DNA from: Thioglobus_B sp964403565
GTDB lineage: Bacteria > Pseudomonadota > Gammaproteobacteria > PS1 > Pseudothioglobaceae
DNA: 26,423 bases
NCBI GenBank assembly: GCA_964403565.1
Contig: CAYOFV010000013.1
Span: 1 to 26,423, forward strand
Reading direction: 5' to 3'
Shown here: positions 14,244 to 22,302 of the stretch, piece by piece
How positions within the stretch are numbered: the stretch's first letter is position 1
Layout of the letters: each line of letters opens with the position of its first letter
The notes under the pieces: model-generated
Seen by the model: the letters and a program-made list of their open reading frames with translations, nothing else
Told to the model about the DNA's origin: nothing
Database searches by the model: none
Made by a program: the position numbers and the translations under genes

Positions 14244-15413
14244 ATGAGCCTAACAGCAAAATTATTTAGCGTAATTCTAGCTACGCTAACTATGACCACA
14301 ACAGCATTTGCAGAATATGGTCTTAACTTCCCAACACCAGCAACGGATATTGGTCAGGAAATTTATGATGTGCATATGTTTACCATGTGGGTAGCAACAA
14401 TACTGCTTGTTATTATATTTGCAGTTATTTTTTACTCAATACTTGTTCACAGAAAATCAAAAGGATTTGAAGCTGATCAAAACTTTCATAAAACTTGGTT
14501 CGGTAATTGGTCGTGGGTATTAGTTCCAGTTATGGTACTGGGAGTAGACTTTTATATTGCCGGCGAAGCACAAGGCGTATTAGATAAGTTTTGGAACGCT
14601 CCTAAACAAAGCTGTACACGTGAAGGTGCAGATAAAGATCATTGCTTTGACATGAACGTTAAAGTAATTGGTCATCAATGGTGGTGGGAGTATGAATTTC
14701 CAGAACATGGTGTAAACTTCAATGGTAAGTTCTATCCGGTTAAGGTTGAGTCTAGAGCTCTTGATGCCGACAAAACTTCTAAAGAAAATTACCTACGTGA
14801 TGTTGACAATAGATTAGTATTGCCAACCGATACAACTATTAGATATTTAAATACATCAGTAGATGTATTGCATGCTTGGTGGGTGCCTGAGTTAGGCTTT
14901 AAGCGTGATGCGATCCCAGGATACATTATGGAGACTTGGGCTACTATTGAGAAAGAAGGTGTATTCAGAGGTCAGTGTGCAGAGCTATGTGGTACTTGGC
15001 ATGCAAAAATGCCTATCGTAGTTGAGGCAGTTTCAAAGGCTGAGTTTAATAAGTGGATTGCAGCCGAGAAAGCTAAGTTATTAGCTAAGCTTAAAGAGGC
15101 GAATTCAGCAAAAGATTGGACTAAGGACGAGCTAATGGCTAAAGGTGAGAAGGTATACAATACAATGTGTGCAGGTTGTCACCAGGTGAATGGTCTTGGA
15201 TTGGGTGCGGCATTCCCAGCGCTTAAAGACTCTCCAGTAGCAACAGGTCCAGCGGCCGGCCATATTGACATTGTACTAAACGGTAAGAAAACAATGCCAG
15301 CATGGAAGCAACTAAGCGATATAGATTTAGCAGCAGTAATTACTTATGAGCGTAATGCTTGGGGTAACAATGCTAGTGTGGTTAAACCTGCAGAAGTGAA
15401 AGCTGCAAGATAA
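14244..15413 (+). CDS. coxB: Cytochrome c oxidase subunit II with C-terminal cytochrome c domain (caa3-type)
   Basis: Accepts electrons from cytochrome c and passes them through CuA to subunit I. Signal peptide (about 1-23), two membrane helices (about 45-67 and 88-107), then the cupredoxin domain. CuA ligands are H210, C245, E247, C249, H253 and M256 (GQCAELCGTWHAKM). VIGHQWWWEYEF is the aromatic electron-entry patch. A cytochrome c domain follows, with C309-A-G-C312-H313 and probable methionine ligand M351 (KTMPAW). Two extra cysteines (C124, C134) sit just before the aromatic patch and could form a disulfide. Strong ribosome-binding site AAGGAGAG before the ATG. First gene of coxB-coxA-orf41-ctaG-coxC. 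Confidence 0.97.
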   Translation: MSLTAKLFSVILATLTMTTTAFAEYGLNFPTPATDIGQEIYDVHMFTMWVATILLVIIFAVIFYSILVHRKSKGFEADQNFHKTWFGNWSWVLVPVMVLGVDFYIAGEAQGVLDKFWNAPKQSCTREGADKDHCFDMNVKVIGHQWWWEYEFPEHGVNFNGKFYPVKVESRALDADKTSKENYLRDVDNRLVLPTDTTIRYLNTSVDVLHAWWVPELGFKRDAIPGYIMETWATIEKEGVFRGQCAELCGTWHAKMPIVVEAVSKAEFNKWIAAEKAKLLAKLKEANSAKDWTKDELMAKGEKVYNTMCAGCHQVNGLGLGAAFPALKDSPVATGPAAGHIDIVLNGKKTMPAWKQLSDIDLAAVITYERNAWGNNASVVKPAEVKAAR

Positions 15414-15427
15414 TATAGGATAAGATT

Positions 15428-17056
15428 ATGACAACAGCAACTATGAACACAACACACGATCACGATCACGACCACGGCCCACAAAAAGGCTGGCGTCGTT
15501 GGTTATATAGTACTAATCATAAAGACATTGGCACTATGTATTTGATTTTTGCTCTTATTATGCTTTTCTTGGGTGGTGCATCGGCAATGGCAATTCGTGC
15601 TGAGCTTATGTATCCAGGTTTGCAATTACTAGAGCCAGATCTGTATAACAATATTGTAACTAATCACGCACTGGTTATGATTTTTGGTGCGGTAATGCCA
15701 GCAGCAGCAGGCCTTGCTAACTGGATGATTCCACTGATGATTGGTGCGCCTGATATGGCCTTGCCACGTATGAATAACCTTAGTTTCTGGATTCTTCCAG
15801 CAGCAGCTCTTATGCTTATTCTTTCGTTTGTGGTGCCATTTTTCCCAGGTGGTGGTTCACAAATTAATACTGGTTGGACTTTGTATCCACCACTATCAAT
15901 CAAAGTTGGTATGTCAATGGATTTCTTGATTTTTACTGTGCATTTGCTTGGTATATCTTCGGTATTGGCGTCAATTAATATTATTGTTACTATTTTTAAT
16001 ATGCGTGCTCCAGGTATGACTCTATGGAACATGCCTATTTTCGTATGGACTTGGTTGGTAACAGCGTTCTTACTTATTCTTATTGTGCCAGTGCTTGCAG
16101 GTGGTGTTACCATGCTGCTATTCGATAGACACTTTGGCACCAGTTTCTTTGATGCTGCCGGTGGTGGTGATCCGGTGCTATTCCAGCACTTGTTCTGGTT
16201 CTTTGGTCATCCAGAAGTTTACGTATTACTACTTCCATCAATTGGTGTGCTTTCACAAGTAATTCCAGCATTTTCGCGTAAGCCACTATTTGGCTATAAG
16301 TCTATGATTGGCGCAATGATCCTATTGGCATCTATAGGTATGGTTGTATGGGCTCATCACCAATATACTATTGGTATGTCTTCTGCAGCAGTAAACTACT
16401 TTATGATTGGAACTATTTTGATCTCCATTCCGGTTGGTTTAATGAAGTTTAACTTTATTGCAACTATGTGGCGTGGATCGATGACGTTCGAAGCGCCGAT
16501 GTTGTTTGCAATATCTATTGTAATAATGTTCGTATTTGGTGGTCTAACAGGTGTAATGCTTGCGATTGTGCCTGCTGATATGCAATACCACGATTCAATG
16601 TTTGTAGTTGCACACTTCCACTATGTATTATTGCCAGGTGCGGTAATGGCTCTATTTGCTGGTGTACTTTACTGGTTGCCAAAGTGGACAGGCAATATGT
16701 ATAGCCAAAAACTGGCGGGCTGGTTCTTCTGGACAAGCTTAATTGGCTTTAATGGTACGTTCTTTGTACAGCACTTCTTAGGTCTTGCTGGTATGCCACG
16801 TCGTATTGTTGACTATTCAATTCAGTTTGCTGAGTTTAACTACATTTCAAGTATATCTGCATTTATCTATGGTTTATCTCACTTAATTTTCCTTTACTTA
16901 ATTATTCAAACAATTAGAGGTAAAGGCACAACTAAGGCTGAAGATAGATCTTGGGATGGCGCGAGAGGACTTGAATGGGAAGTTGCATCACCTGCACCGT
17001 TCCATACTTGGGAAAGCGCTCCAAAGATTGATAAAGAAGGACAGCTTGTTAAATAA
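15428..17056 (+). CDS. coxA: Cytochrome c oxidase subunit I (aa3-type, A1 family)
   Basis: Catalytic subunit reducing O2 to water and pumping protons. The 542 aa protein has 12 helices and all ligands: heme a H80 and H398, heme a3 H396, CuB H261, H310 and H311, with Y265 able to cross-link to H261 (GHPEVY). The D-channel (D109 in GAPDMALPRMNN, E263) and K-channel (K340) residues are present, placing it in the A1 group of proton-pumping oxidases. The cytoplasmic N-terminus carries a run alternating His and Asp (THDHDHDHG, residues 9-17) before the conserved GWRRWLYSTNHKDIG. The stop codon overlaps the start of the next small gene (TAATG). Confidence 0.98.
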   Translation: MTTATMNTTHDHDHDHGPQKGWRRWLYSTNHKDIGTMYLIFALIMLFLGGASAMAIRAELMYPGLQLLEPDLYNNIVTNHALVMIFGAVMPAAAGLANWMIPLMIGAPDMALPRMNNLSFWILPAAALMLILSFVVPFFPGGGSQINTGWTLYPPLSIKVGMSMDFLIFTVHLLGISSVLASINIIVTIFNMRAPGMTLWNMPIFVWTWLVTAFLLILIVPVLAGGVTMLLFDRHFGTSFFDAAGGGDPVLFQHLFWFFGHPEVYVLLLPSIGVLSQVIPAFSRKPLFGYKSMIGAMILLASIGMVVWAHHQYTIGMSSAAVNYFMIGTILISIPVGLMKFNFIATMWRGSMTFEAPMLFAISIVIMFVFGGLTGVMLAIVPADMQYHDSMFVVAHFHYVLLPGAVMALFAGVLYWLPKWTGNMYSQKLAGWFFWTSLIGFNGTFFVQHFLGLAGMPRRIVDYSIQFAEFNYISSISAFIYGLSHLIFLYLIIQTIRGKGTTKAEDRSWDGARGLEWEVASPAPFHTWESAPKIDKEGQLVK

Positions 17057-17181
17057 TGAGTGAGAACGCTTCTAAGAAAAATAAACGCCTAGCCTTTTGG
17101 CTAGGTTTGTTTGCAATTACAGTTGCGGTATTGTCTTATCGTTTTTGGCAAAAATTAGCCTTAGTTATAGATAAGACTTAA
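17056..17181 (+). CDS. Small single-helix membrane protein in the cox operon (41 aa)
   Basis: A 41 aa open frame whose ATG shares a base with the coxA stop (TAATG) and whose stop is immediately followed by the GTG start of ctaG, so it fills the gap between them with no base unused. Polar, lysine-rich N-terminus (SENASKKNKR), then one hydrophobic helix (about residues 12-30), then a short tail ending KLALVIDKT. This is the position where many proteobacterial cox operons encode a tiny membrane protein of unknown role, possibly a small accessory subunit or an assembly aid. No cysteines or histidines. The perfect fit between neighbours is the main evidence that it is translated. Confidence 0.8.
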   Translation: MSENASKKNKRLAFWLGLFAITVAVLSYRFWQKLALVIDKT

Positions 17182-17706
17182 GTGGGGAAGGCTGATAATA
17201 AAAAGACCACGAGAAAATTATTTTTTTTAGTGGCAGGCATGTTCGCATTTGCGTTTGCCATGGTTCCGCTGTATGACCTTGTATGTGAAGTTACAGGTTT
17301 AAAGGGTTCAGATAACAAAATTGAACTACCAATCAACCAAGAGGTTGATAAAACTAGAAAAATTCTAGTTGAGTTTGATGGGATAGTAAATTCTAATTTG
17401 CCTTGGGAGTTTGAACCAAGTACAAGACAATTAGAAGTACACCCGGGGGAAGTTGCTAGTGTTAGTTATCATGTAACTAATATGGCAAACAAGGCAGTAA
17501 CCGGCCAGGCGATACCAAGTGTTATCCCATGGTTTGGTAGCCAATATTTTAAAAAAATGGCGTGTTTTTGTTTCGATAAACAAAAACTAGAGGCAAGAGA
17601 AAGCAAAGAAATGCCGCTACGTTTTTATGTATCTACAGAGATACCTAAAGACATAAACACTTTGCGTTTGTCTTATACATTTATGAATATAGATAAAAAT
17701 AAATAG
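17182..17706 (+). CDS. ctaG: Cytochrome c oxidase assembly protein CtaG (Cox11), CuB chaperone
   Basis: Delivers copper to the CuB site of subunit I. 174 aa with one N-terminal membrane helix (about 12-30, ending in PLYDLVCEVTG) and a periplasmic immunoglobulin-like domain. The copper-binding CFCF motif is present in KKMACFCFDKQ near residue 131, followed by SKEMPLRFYVS, as in Cox11. The start is GTG, directly abutting the stop of the 41 aa gene. Using the first internal ATG (residue 20) would cut away the membrane anchor, so GTG is preferred. No strong ribosome-binding site is present, which suggests translational coupling. Confidence 0.96.
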   Translation: MGKADNKKTTRKLFFLVAGMFAFAFAMVPLYDLVCEVTGLKGSDNKIELPINQEVDKTRKILVEFDGIVNSNLPWEFEPSTRQLEVHPGEVASVSYHVTNMANKAVTGQAIPSVIPWFGSQYFKKMACFCFDKQKLEARESKEMPLRFYVSTEIPKDINTLRLSYTFMNIDKNK

Positions 17707-17717
17707 GAGAATCTATT

Positions 17718-18593
17718 ATGACTAGCGAGCACAACAATTACTTTATTCCGGAGCCAAGCAAGTGGCCAATCATTGCTATGCTTGCAATTTTGTCACTACT
17801 TTTAGGTAGTGCATTTTCATTTAATGATGTAAGTATTGGCAATTATATGCTGGTATTTGGATTTGGACTGTTGGCTTATATGTTTCACGGCTGGTTTTCT
17901 GATGTAATTGAAGAGTCTTTAGAAGGTAAATATGGTGAGCAAGAAGACATATCGTTCCGTCAAGGCATGATGTGGTTTATTGCTTCAGAATTTTTCTTTT
18001 TCTTATGTTTCTTTGGTTCACTTTATTATCTAAGAGAAATAGCTGTAGGTTGGCTGTCTGGCGAGGGCTACTTAGCAGCAACTCAAGAATATCTTTACCC
18101 AGCTTTTAAAGATGCAGCAGCAGCATGGCCTACTAACGGTCCTGGTGAAATTGGCGGTGCATTTGAAGCAATGGGAGCAACAGGAATCCCTCTAATTAAT
18201 ACCGCACTGCTTTTAACCTCAGGTGTTACTCTTACTATTGCGCACCATGCTCTGAAGAAAGAAAATACTTCAGGATTAGTTTTATGGATGTGGGCAACTA
18301 TCGCTCTTGGTCTTACTTTCGTTGGTTTTCAAGCATATGAATATATTCATGCTTACGGAGAACTTAACTTAACTTTAGGCGCTGGCGTTTATGGATCAAC
18401 TTTCTATATCTTAACTGGCTTCCATGGCTTCCATGTAGTAATGGGCTCAATTATGCTAATCGTAATTGCCCTAAGATCAGCGAAGCATCATTTCACACCG
18501 AAGCACCACTTTGCTTTTGAAGCAGTAGCGTGGTACTGGCACTTTGTTGATGTGGTGTGGTTAGGTCTATTTATTTTTGTATATTGGATGTAA
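17718..18593 (+). CDS. coxC: Cytochrome c oxidase subunit III
   Basis: Non-catalytic core subunit that stabilises subunit I and proton uptake through the D-channel. 291 aa with seven membrane helices. Typical features are the N-terminal YFIPEPSKWPI, a GMMWFIASEFFFFLCFFGSLYY helix with the conserved glutamate, GIPLINTALLLTSGVTLT..HH, AYEYIHAYGELNLTLGAGVYGSTFY, the GFHGFHVVMG motif, and a C-terminal AWYWHFVDVVWLGLFIFVYW. Last gene of the coxBA operon. Its last 23 bases overlap the convergent DUF2909 gene. Confidence 0.97.
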   Translation: MTSEHNNYFIPEPSKWPIIAMLAILSLLLGSAFSFNDVSIGNYMLVFGFGLLAYMFHGWFSDVIEESLEGKYGEQEDISFRQGMMWFIASEFFFFLCFFGSLYYLREIAVGWLSGEGYLAATQEYLYPAFKDAAAAWPTNGPGEIGGAFEAMGATGIPLINTALLLTSGVTLTIAHHALKKENTSGLVLWMWATIALGLTFVGFQAYEYIHAYGELNLTLGAGVYGSTFYILTGFHGFHVVMGSIMLIVIALRSAKHHFTPKHHFAFEAVAWYWHFVDVVWLGLFIFVYWM

Positions 18594-18792
18594 CAACGTT
18601 GTTGGGCTCAATCCAGCCCATCGAGTAACCAAATACAATTAGTACAACCAGGGCGATAGACAAACCAACTCGTACTTTTAAACTATTAAGTACATGGTTT
18701 TTTGTATCGCCACCTTTGGTTAAGAAAAACATACCTCGGCCGAGTGAGGCTAAAATAGCGATCAAAAATATTACAATTACTGTTTTAAACAT
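18571..18792 (-). CDS. DUF2909 twin-helix membrane protein
   Basis: 73 aa with two hydrophobic helices (about residues 1-27 and 43-62) separated by a short polar turn (KGGDTKNHVLNSLKVR). The layout MFKTVIVIFLIAILASLGRGMFFL...LKVRVGLSIALVVLIVFGY.MGWI matches DUF2909, a family I recall as regularly placed between coxC and SURF1 in gammaproteobacteria but on the opposite strand, as here. Presumed to assist oxidase assembly; function unproven. It has a strong GGAGAG ribosome-binding site seven bases before the start. It overlaps the end of coxC by 23 bases and is divergent from the SURF1 gene. Confidence 0.88.
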   Translation of the reverse strand: MFKTVIVIFLIAILASLGRGMFFLTKGGDTKNHVLNSLKVRVGLSIALVVLIVFGYSMGWIEPNNVVTSNIQK

Positions 18793-18830
18793 AGCTCTCC
18801 TCTATATAAAAAATTTGCAGTCATCATACC

Positions 18831-19517
18831 ATGAAGATTAAAGTTATATCGTTAGTATCAGTAGTTGTATCGCTAGCCGTGTTAACAAAATTAGGCCTAT
18901 GGCAGGTAGAAAGGTATAGTGAAAAGCTAGCTCTTGAAAAAACTTACAAAACCAATTCACAACTAAGCATCAATCAACAAGATTTGCACAATTCTGCTAC
19001 AAGCCTTAATTATAAGAATATTAAGCTTAGCGGCAGGTGGATTGCAGACAATGGATTTTTTCTTAACTTAAAAAAACATAATGACAAAGCGGGTATGCAA
19101 GTAATCATGCCTTTATTATTAGCAAGTGGTACAAAGGTGTTGGTAAACCGTGGTTGGATTAAGCACAATGCTGCCGATAAAAACGATCCAAAAATTAATA
19201 CTACAAATGACGTAATAACAATTAAAGGTGTGGCTCGAAAAATGTCTAATCCATATTTTATGACCAATTCAGCCATATCGAAACGTAAAATGTTTATTGA
19301 TATGGAAGAACTAAGTGCAAGTGATAGCTCTCTTGCCAAAATAGTAGTGTTTCAAACCAATGACACTAATGACTCGCTGATAAGACAGTGGAGCATACCA
19401 AATTTTAAACCTATGATGCATCTCGGCTATGCGATTATGTGGTTTTCTTTTGCACTTATATTATTGATAAGTGTTTTATATATACAGTTTAAGGAAGATA
19501 AAGATGAACAAATCTAG
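18831..19517 (+). CDS. SURF1 family oxidase assembly protein
   Basis: Assists heme A insertion into subunit I of aa3 oxidases. The 228 aa protein has the expected topology: an N-terminal membrane helix (about 4-22) ending in the conserved LGLWQVER block, a periplasmic domain with KNIKLSGRWIADNGFFLNL and VLVNRGWI motifs, and a C-terminal helix (GYAIMWFSFALILLISVLYI). No clear ribosome-binding site precedes the ATG; a TATAAA at 18805-18810 could be its -10. The next gene starts inside its last 14 bases. Confidence 0.93.
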   Translation: MKIKVISLVSVVVSLAVLTKLGLWQVERYSEKLALEKTYKTNSQLSINQQDLHNSATSLNYKNIKLSGRWIADNGFFLNLKKHNDKAGMQVIMPLLLASGTKVLVNRGWIKHNAADKNDPKINTTNDVITIKGVARKMSNPYFMTNSAISKRKMFIDMEELSASDSSLAKIVVFQTNDTNDSLIRQWSIPNFKPMMHLGYAIMWFSFALILLISVLYIQFKEDKDEQI

Positions 19518-20100
19518 AAAACAACTTATTGGCTTGGTATTAATTTTTGCCATTCCAACTATTGCATCATGGTTTTTTTACTACAACCCAGAGCTAGTTC
19601 CTAGTGCGCGAGCCAATAAGGGTGAGTTGATTCAGCCGGTTATTCATATTGATGATTTTGAATTTAAAGGCATTAATAACAACACAATAACTTCTAAATC
19701 TCAATACAAAGATTATTGGACGCTTATTGTGGTTGCAGGTAATAATTGTGATGATATTTGTAAAAGCAGAATTCATGACATGCGCCAAGTACGTAAAGCC
19801 TTAGAGGAAGACTATGCTCGAGTTAAGCGTTTGGTGCTTATTAACAGTAATAAAGTTGACGAAAATCTAAAAAACTACTTAAAACCATATCATGGCACTG
19901 ATGTAATGAGTCAAAACAAAACTTTAAGTGAAGATATTATTGCAAAGATCAGCACTAATGAAGATATAACCAACTATCTTTATATTATGGATCCAATGCA
20001 AAATATAATGATGCGCTATTATCCACAGCAAGATCCAAAAGACTTTCTAACCGATATGAAACGCCTGCTGAAGATTAATCAATGGGGCGCTGGACACTGA
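19504..20100 (+). CDS. SCO-like thioredoxin-fold membrane-anchored protein, oxidase assembly
   Basis: 198 aa with an N-terminal membrane anchor (about 8-26) and a periplasmic thioredoxin-like domain. C82-x3-C86 (NNCDDICKSRIHDMR) lies after a WTLIVVAG strand, the spacing used by SCO copper chaperones. The frame is open further upstream, but the ATG at 19504 is chosen because AAGGAAG lies six bases before it. In Pseudomonas a similar gene lies between SURF1 and ctaA. I see no obvious equivalent of the SCO histidine ligand, so it may be a disulfide reductase rather than a copper donor. Overlaps SURF1 by 14 bases; ctaB follows at once. Confidence 0.8.
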   Translation: MNKSRKQLIGLVLIFAIPTIASWFFYYNPELVPSARANKGELIQPVIHIDDFEFKGINNNTITSKSQYKDYWTLIVVAGNNCDDICKSRIHDMRQVRKALEEDYARVKRLVLINSNKVDENLKNYLKPYHGTDVMSQNKTLSEDIIAKISTNEDITNYLYIMDPMQNIMMRYYPQQDPKDFLTDMKRLLKINQWGAGH

Positions 20101-20102
20101 TT

Positions 20103-20978
20103 ATGTTTAAAAGTTATTTTGAACTTACTAAGCCAAAAGTAGTAGCTTTAATTCTATTTACTGCGCTTATTGGTATGTTGCTTGCTCCATTTGCCGGTGA
20201 GTTTCCATATTTGCGCGCATTTTTTGGTCTTGTAGGTATTGGTCTTGGCTCTGCTGCAGGTGCAGCTTTTAATCATGTTATTGATGAAAAAATTGATGGC
20301 GAGATGCAAAGAACTGAAGCACGCCCACTGCCAACAAATTCTTTGCCAAGAAAAAACGCATTAATTTTTGCTTTTTCACTAGCAATATCATCAACACTAG
20401 TTTTGCTTATATTTGTTAATGAGCTTACGGCTTGGCTTACTCTTATCTCCATGATTGGTTATGCAGTAATTTATACAATTTATCTAAAACGCACTACGCC
20501 ACAAAATATTGTATGGGGTGGGGCAGCAGGCGCTATGCCACCAGTATTAGGCTGGAGTGCAATTGCCGGTTCTGTGCATACTGAAGCCTTATTATTATTT
20601 TTATTGATTTTTGTTTGGACGCCTCCACACTTTTGGGCTTTGGCAATCAAGCGTAGAGAGGAGTATAAAAAGGTTAATATTCCAATGTTGCCGGTAACTC
20701 ACGGAGTTGGGTTTACCAAAGAGCAGGTATTGTTATATACAGTTATGCTTTTAGCAGTATCACTATTTCCGTTTATTGTACGTATGAGCGGCTTATTGTA
20801 TCTTGCAGCAGCAGTGGTTTTAGGGATAGTGTTTATTTACCATGCTTGGAATCTACACTCTAATCCTACTGATAAAAACGCAATGAAAACTTTCGGCTTT
20901 TCTATTTTTTACTTGTCAGCTTTATTTTTATTCTTACTAATAGATCACTATATTCGTTTTATTGTTGATTTGTTTTAG
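20103..20978 (+). CDS. ctaB: Protoheme IX farnesyltransferase (heme O synthase)
   Basis: UbiA-family membrane prenyltransferase that adds farnesyl to heme B to make heme O, the substrate of CtaA. 291 aa with about nine helices. The first aspartate-rich motif is N57HVIDEKID65 with R70T and R74P following; the second region is YLKRTTPQNIVWGGAAGAMPPVLGW, and WTPPHFWALAI lies downstream. The ATG at 20103, two bases after the upstream stop and eight bases behind a GGA, begins at the usual family position; an ATG at 20082 in frame would add seven residues. Its last 20 bases overlap the convergent oxidase-like gene. Confidence 0.95.
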   Translation: MFKSYFELTKPKVVALILFTALIGMLLAPFAGEFPYLRAFFGLVGIGLGSAAGAAFNHVIDEKIDGEMQRTEARPLPTNSLPRKNALIFAFSLAISSTLVLLIFVNELTAWLTLISMIGYAVIYTIYLKRTTPQNIVWGGAAGAMPPVLGWSAIAGSVHTEALLLFLLIFVWTPPHFWALAIKRREEYKKVNIPMLPVTHGVGFTKEQVLLYTVMLLAVSLFPFIVRMSGLLYLAAAVVLGIVFIYHAWNLHSNPTDKNAMKTFGFSIFYLSALFLFLLIDHYIRFIVDLF

Positions 20979-22206
20979 TTTTAAGTGCTTTATATACAAT
21001 AACAATAAATAGCACCCCACCTAATACTGCAACAAGCCCGCCAGTTCTAGTTAGAAATACACTCATATCAGTAGTTTGTGCAAGGTTTCCAGCTTCACCT
21101 ACGGTTTTTCTAGCTGCGCCATGCGTTCCAGAAATTGCCAAGCCTGCTATATGCATAAGTTGACCTATTGTGTAGATAATAGGCTGAGCATAAGCTGTTT
21201 TGCTCATAGTAATTTTGTAGCCATTTTTTGGTAGCACAAAATACACTAAGCCCATAATACTTAAAGTAACCCCAACAATTGATCCATGATAATGAGCAGG
21301 AATTATTGTATTAATGCCATCAATCTGTGTGGCAATTGCTCCACCAGTTAAAAACATTAGAATTGAAGAGTAAAGTGCAGAGCCCTTTGCTCCGGCAAAA
21401 CTATTAGCAGCAGTTTTTATAAGTATTAATATGGCCAGAATTGTTGGAGCAACACCATTGCCCCAAATCATCATATTGGTCATGCCAGACCTATATTCAC
21501 CAGTATCAACTGCATTATTAAAATGTATGTAAAGACCATAGATAACTGGTAGAGCTATTATCAAATACAGAGTATTAAGTATTGATTTGTTGATATTTCC
21601 GTTAAATAGCCTAACCCAAATTACCATCATTAGCAGAGTAACCATTAGTTGCAGTATGTGACCACCACCCCAGAACAAGAATTCATAATAACCACTAGAA
21701 CTATTATCAAGACTTATAAAACTACTAATAACTAATATTACTGAAAATATATATAAGGTAGCCATAAGTCTAGTGCTCAGTTCTTTACTTGAGTTGGCTA
21801 CATTAAAGGCCAAAACTAGGGCGCCCAGAGAAAACAACCCTAGCCCAATAAAGAAGTAGATATTTTCAATAACTGGAATATAGTTGTTTAATATCGGTTC
21901 AGGCGATCCAATAAATCCAGAAACGGCAATCAACACCGTTCCAACTACAGCAAGAGAAAAAGCTAGTTTATGAATATTATTGGTAATATGGTTTTCAATA
22001 TTCCAAAGCAGCAGCGCCCCAGTTACCATCCATATATATACAGATAGATCAACATGAATAACTAGTGCAGTTTTAAATATATTGCCCCATTCGCTACTAT
22101 CAATCTCTAAGGTGCGCAAAAGTACTAGGATAATTGCAGTAATTCCAGGGATTATTAATGACCCAAGAGCAAGTTTTATCCAATTGGTTGCGTGATTTTG
22201 TTGCAT
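20959..22206 (-). CDS. Divergent stand-alone heme-copper oxidase subunit I-like protein
   Basis: 415 aa, about 12 hydrophobic helices, with a spacing of histidines that follows heme-copper oxidase subunit I. H51 (VIHVDLSVYIW) is in the helix II low-spin heme position. H183 (FWGGGHILQL) is in the helix VI CuB position. H305 and H307 (PAHYHGSIVG, followed by LVYFVLPK) match the helix X pair, as in AHFHY...YWLPK of subunit I. In the helix VII place where oxidases have two adjacent histidines I can find only Y-I227-H228, and the Tyr of HPEVY is absent. A late GQLMHIAG and SGTHGAARK segment resembles short, non-A-type oxidases. It might be a divergent oxidase or NO reductase, or a heme-binding relative with an altered CuB site. 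No partner subunit gene adjoins it. No ribosome-binding site before the ATG. Confidence 0.7.
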   Translation of the reverse strand: MQQNHATNWIKLALGSLIIPGITAIILVLLRTLEIDSSEWGNIFKTALVIHVDLSVYIWMVTGALLLWNIENHITNNIHKLAFSLAVVGTVLIAVSGFIGSPEPILNNYIPVIENIYFFIGLGLFSLGALVLAFNVANSSKELSTRLMATLYIFSVILVISSFISLDNSSSGYYEFLFWGGGHILQLMVTLLMMVIWVRLFNGNINKSILNTLYLIIALPVIYGLYIHFNNAVDTGEYRSGMTNMMIWGNGVAPTILAILILIKTAANSFAGAKGSALYSSILMFLTGGAIATQIDGINTIIPAHYHGSIVGVTLSIMGLVYFVLPKNGYKITMSKTAYAQPIIYTIGQLMHIAGLAISGTHGAARKTVGEAGNLAQTTDMSVFLTRTGGLVAVLGGVLFIVIVYKALKTKTNQQ

Positions 22207-22280
22207 ATATATTTATTTGTTCTATTAAAGTTTTTTCATTTTAGTCAATAAATCGTTGATTTTTTTCAAAAAAAATAGTT

Positions 22281-22302
22281 TTTCTTGATTCATATCAAGA
22301 AA
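22281..22302 (+). promoter_or_regulatory. FNR/ANR box of the ccoNOQP operon
   Basis: Core TTGATTCATATCAA (22285-22298) matches TTGAT-N4-ATCAA exactly; flanks extend the arms to nine paired bases. A TATCAT hexamer at 22321-22326 begins 29.5 bases after the centre, which places the box at exactly -41.5, the class II FNR activator position. A second candidate promoter, TTGACT (22314-22319) with TAGAAT (22338-22343) and an 18-base spacer, would put the box near -58.5. Either arrangement fits activation of the high-affinity oxidase under low oxygen, as known for FNR/ANR-controlled cco operons. Confidence 0.8.

Noticed and set aside
15664..16140. 158-codon open frame on the - strand
   Set aside because: Antisense to highly conserved coxA sequence; no ribosome-binding site or domain features.
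19471..19503. Upstream ATG for the SCO-like protein
   Set aside because: It would add eleven residues lying inside the SURF1 C-terminal helix frame region and lacks a ribosome-binding site, whereas the ATG at 19504 has AAGGAAG six bases upstream.
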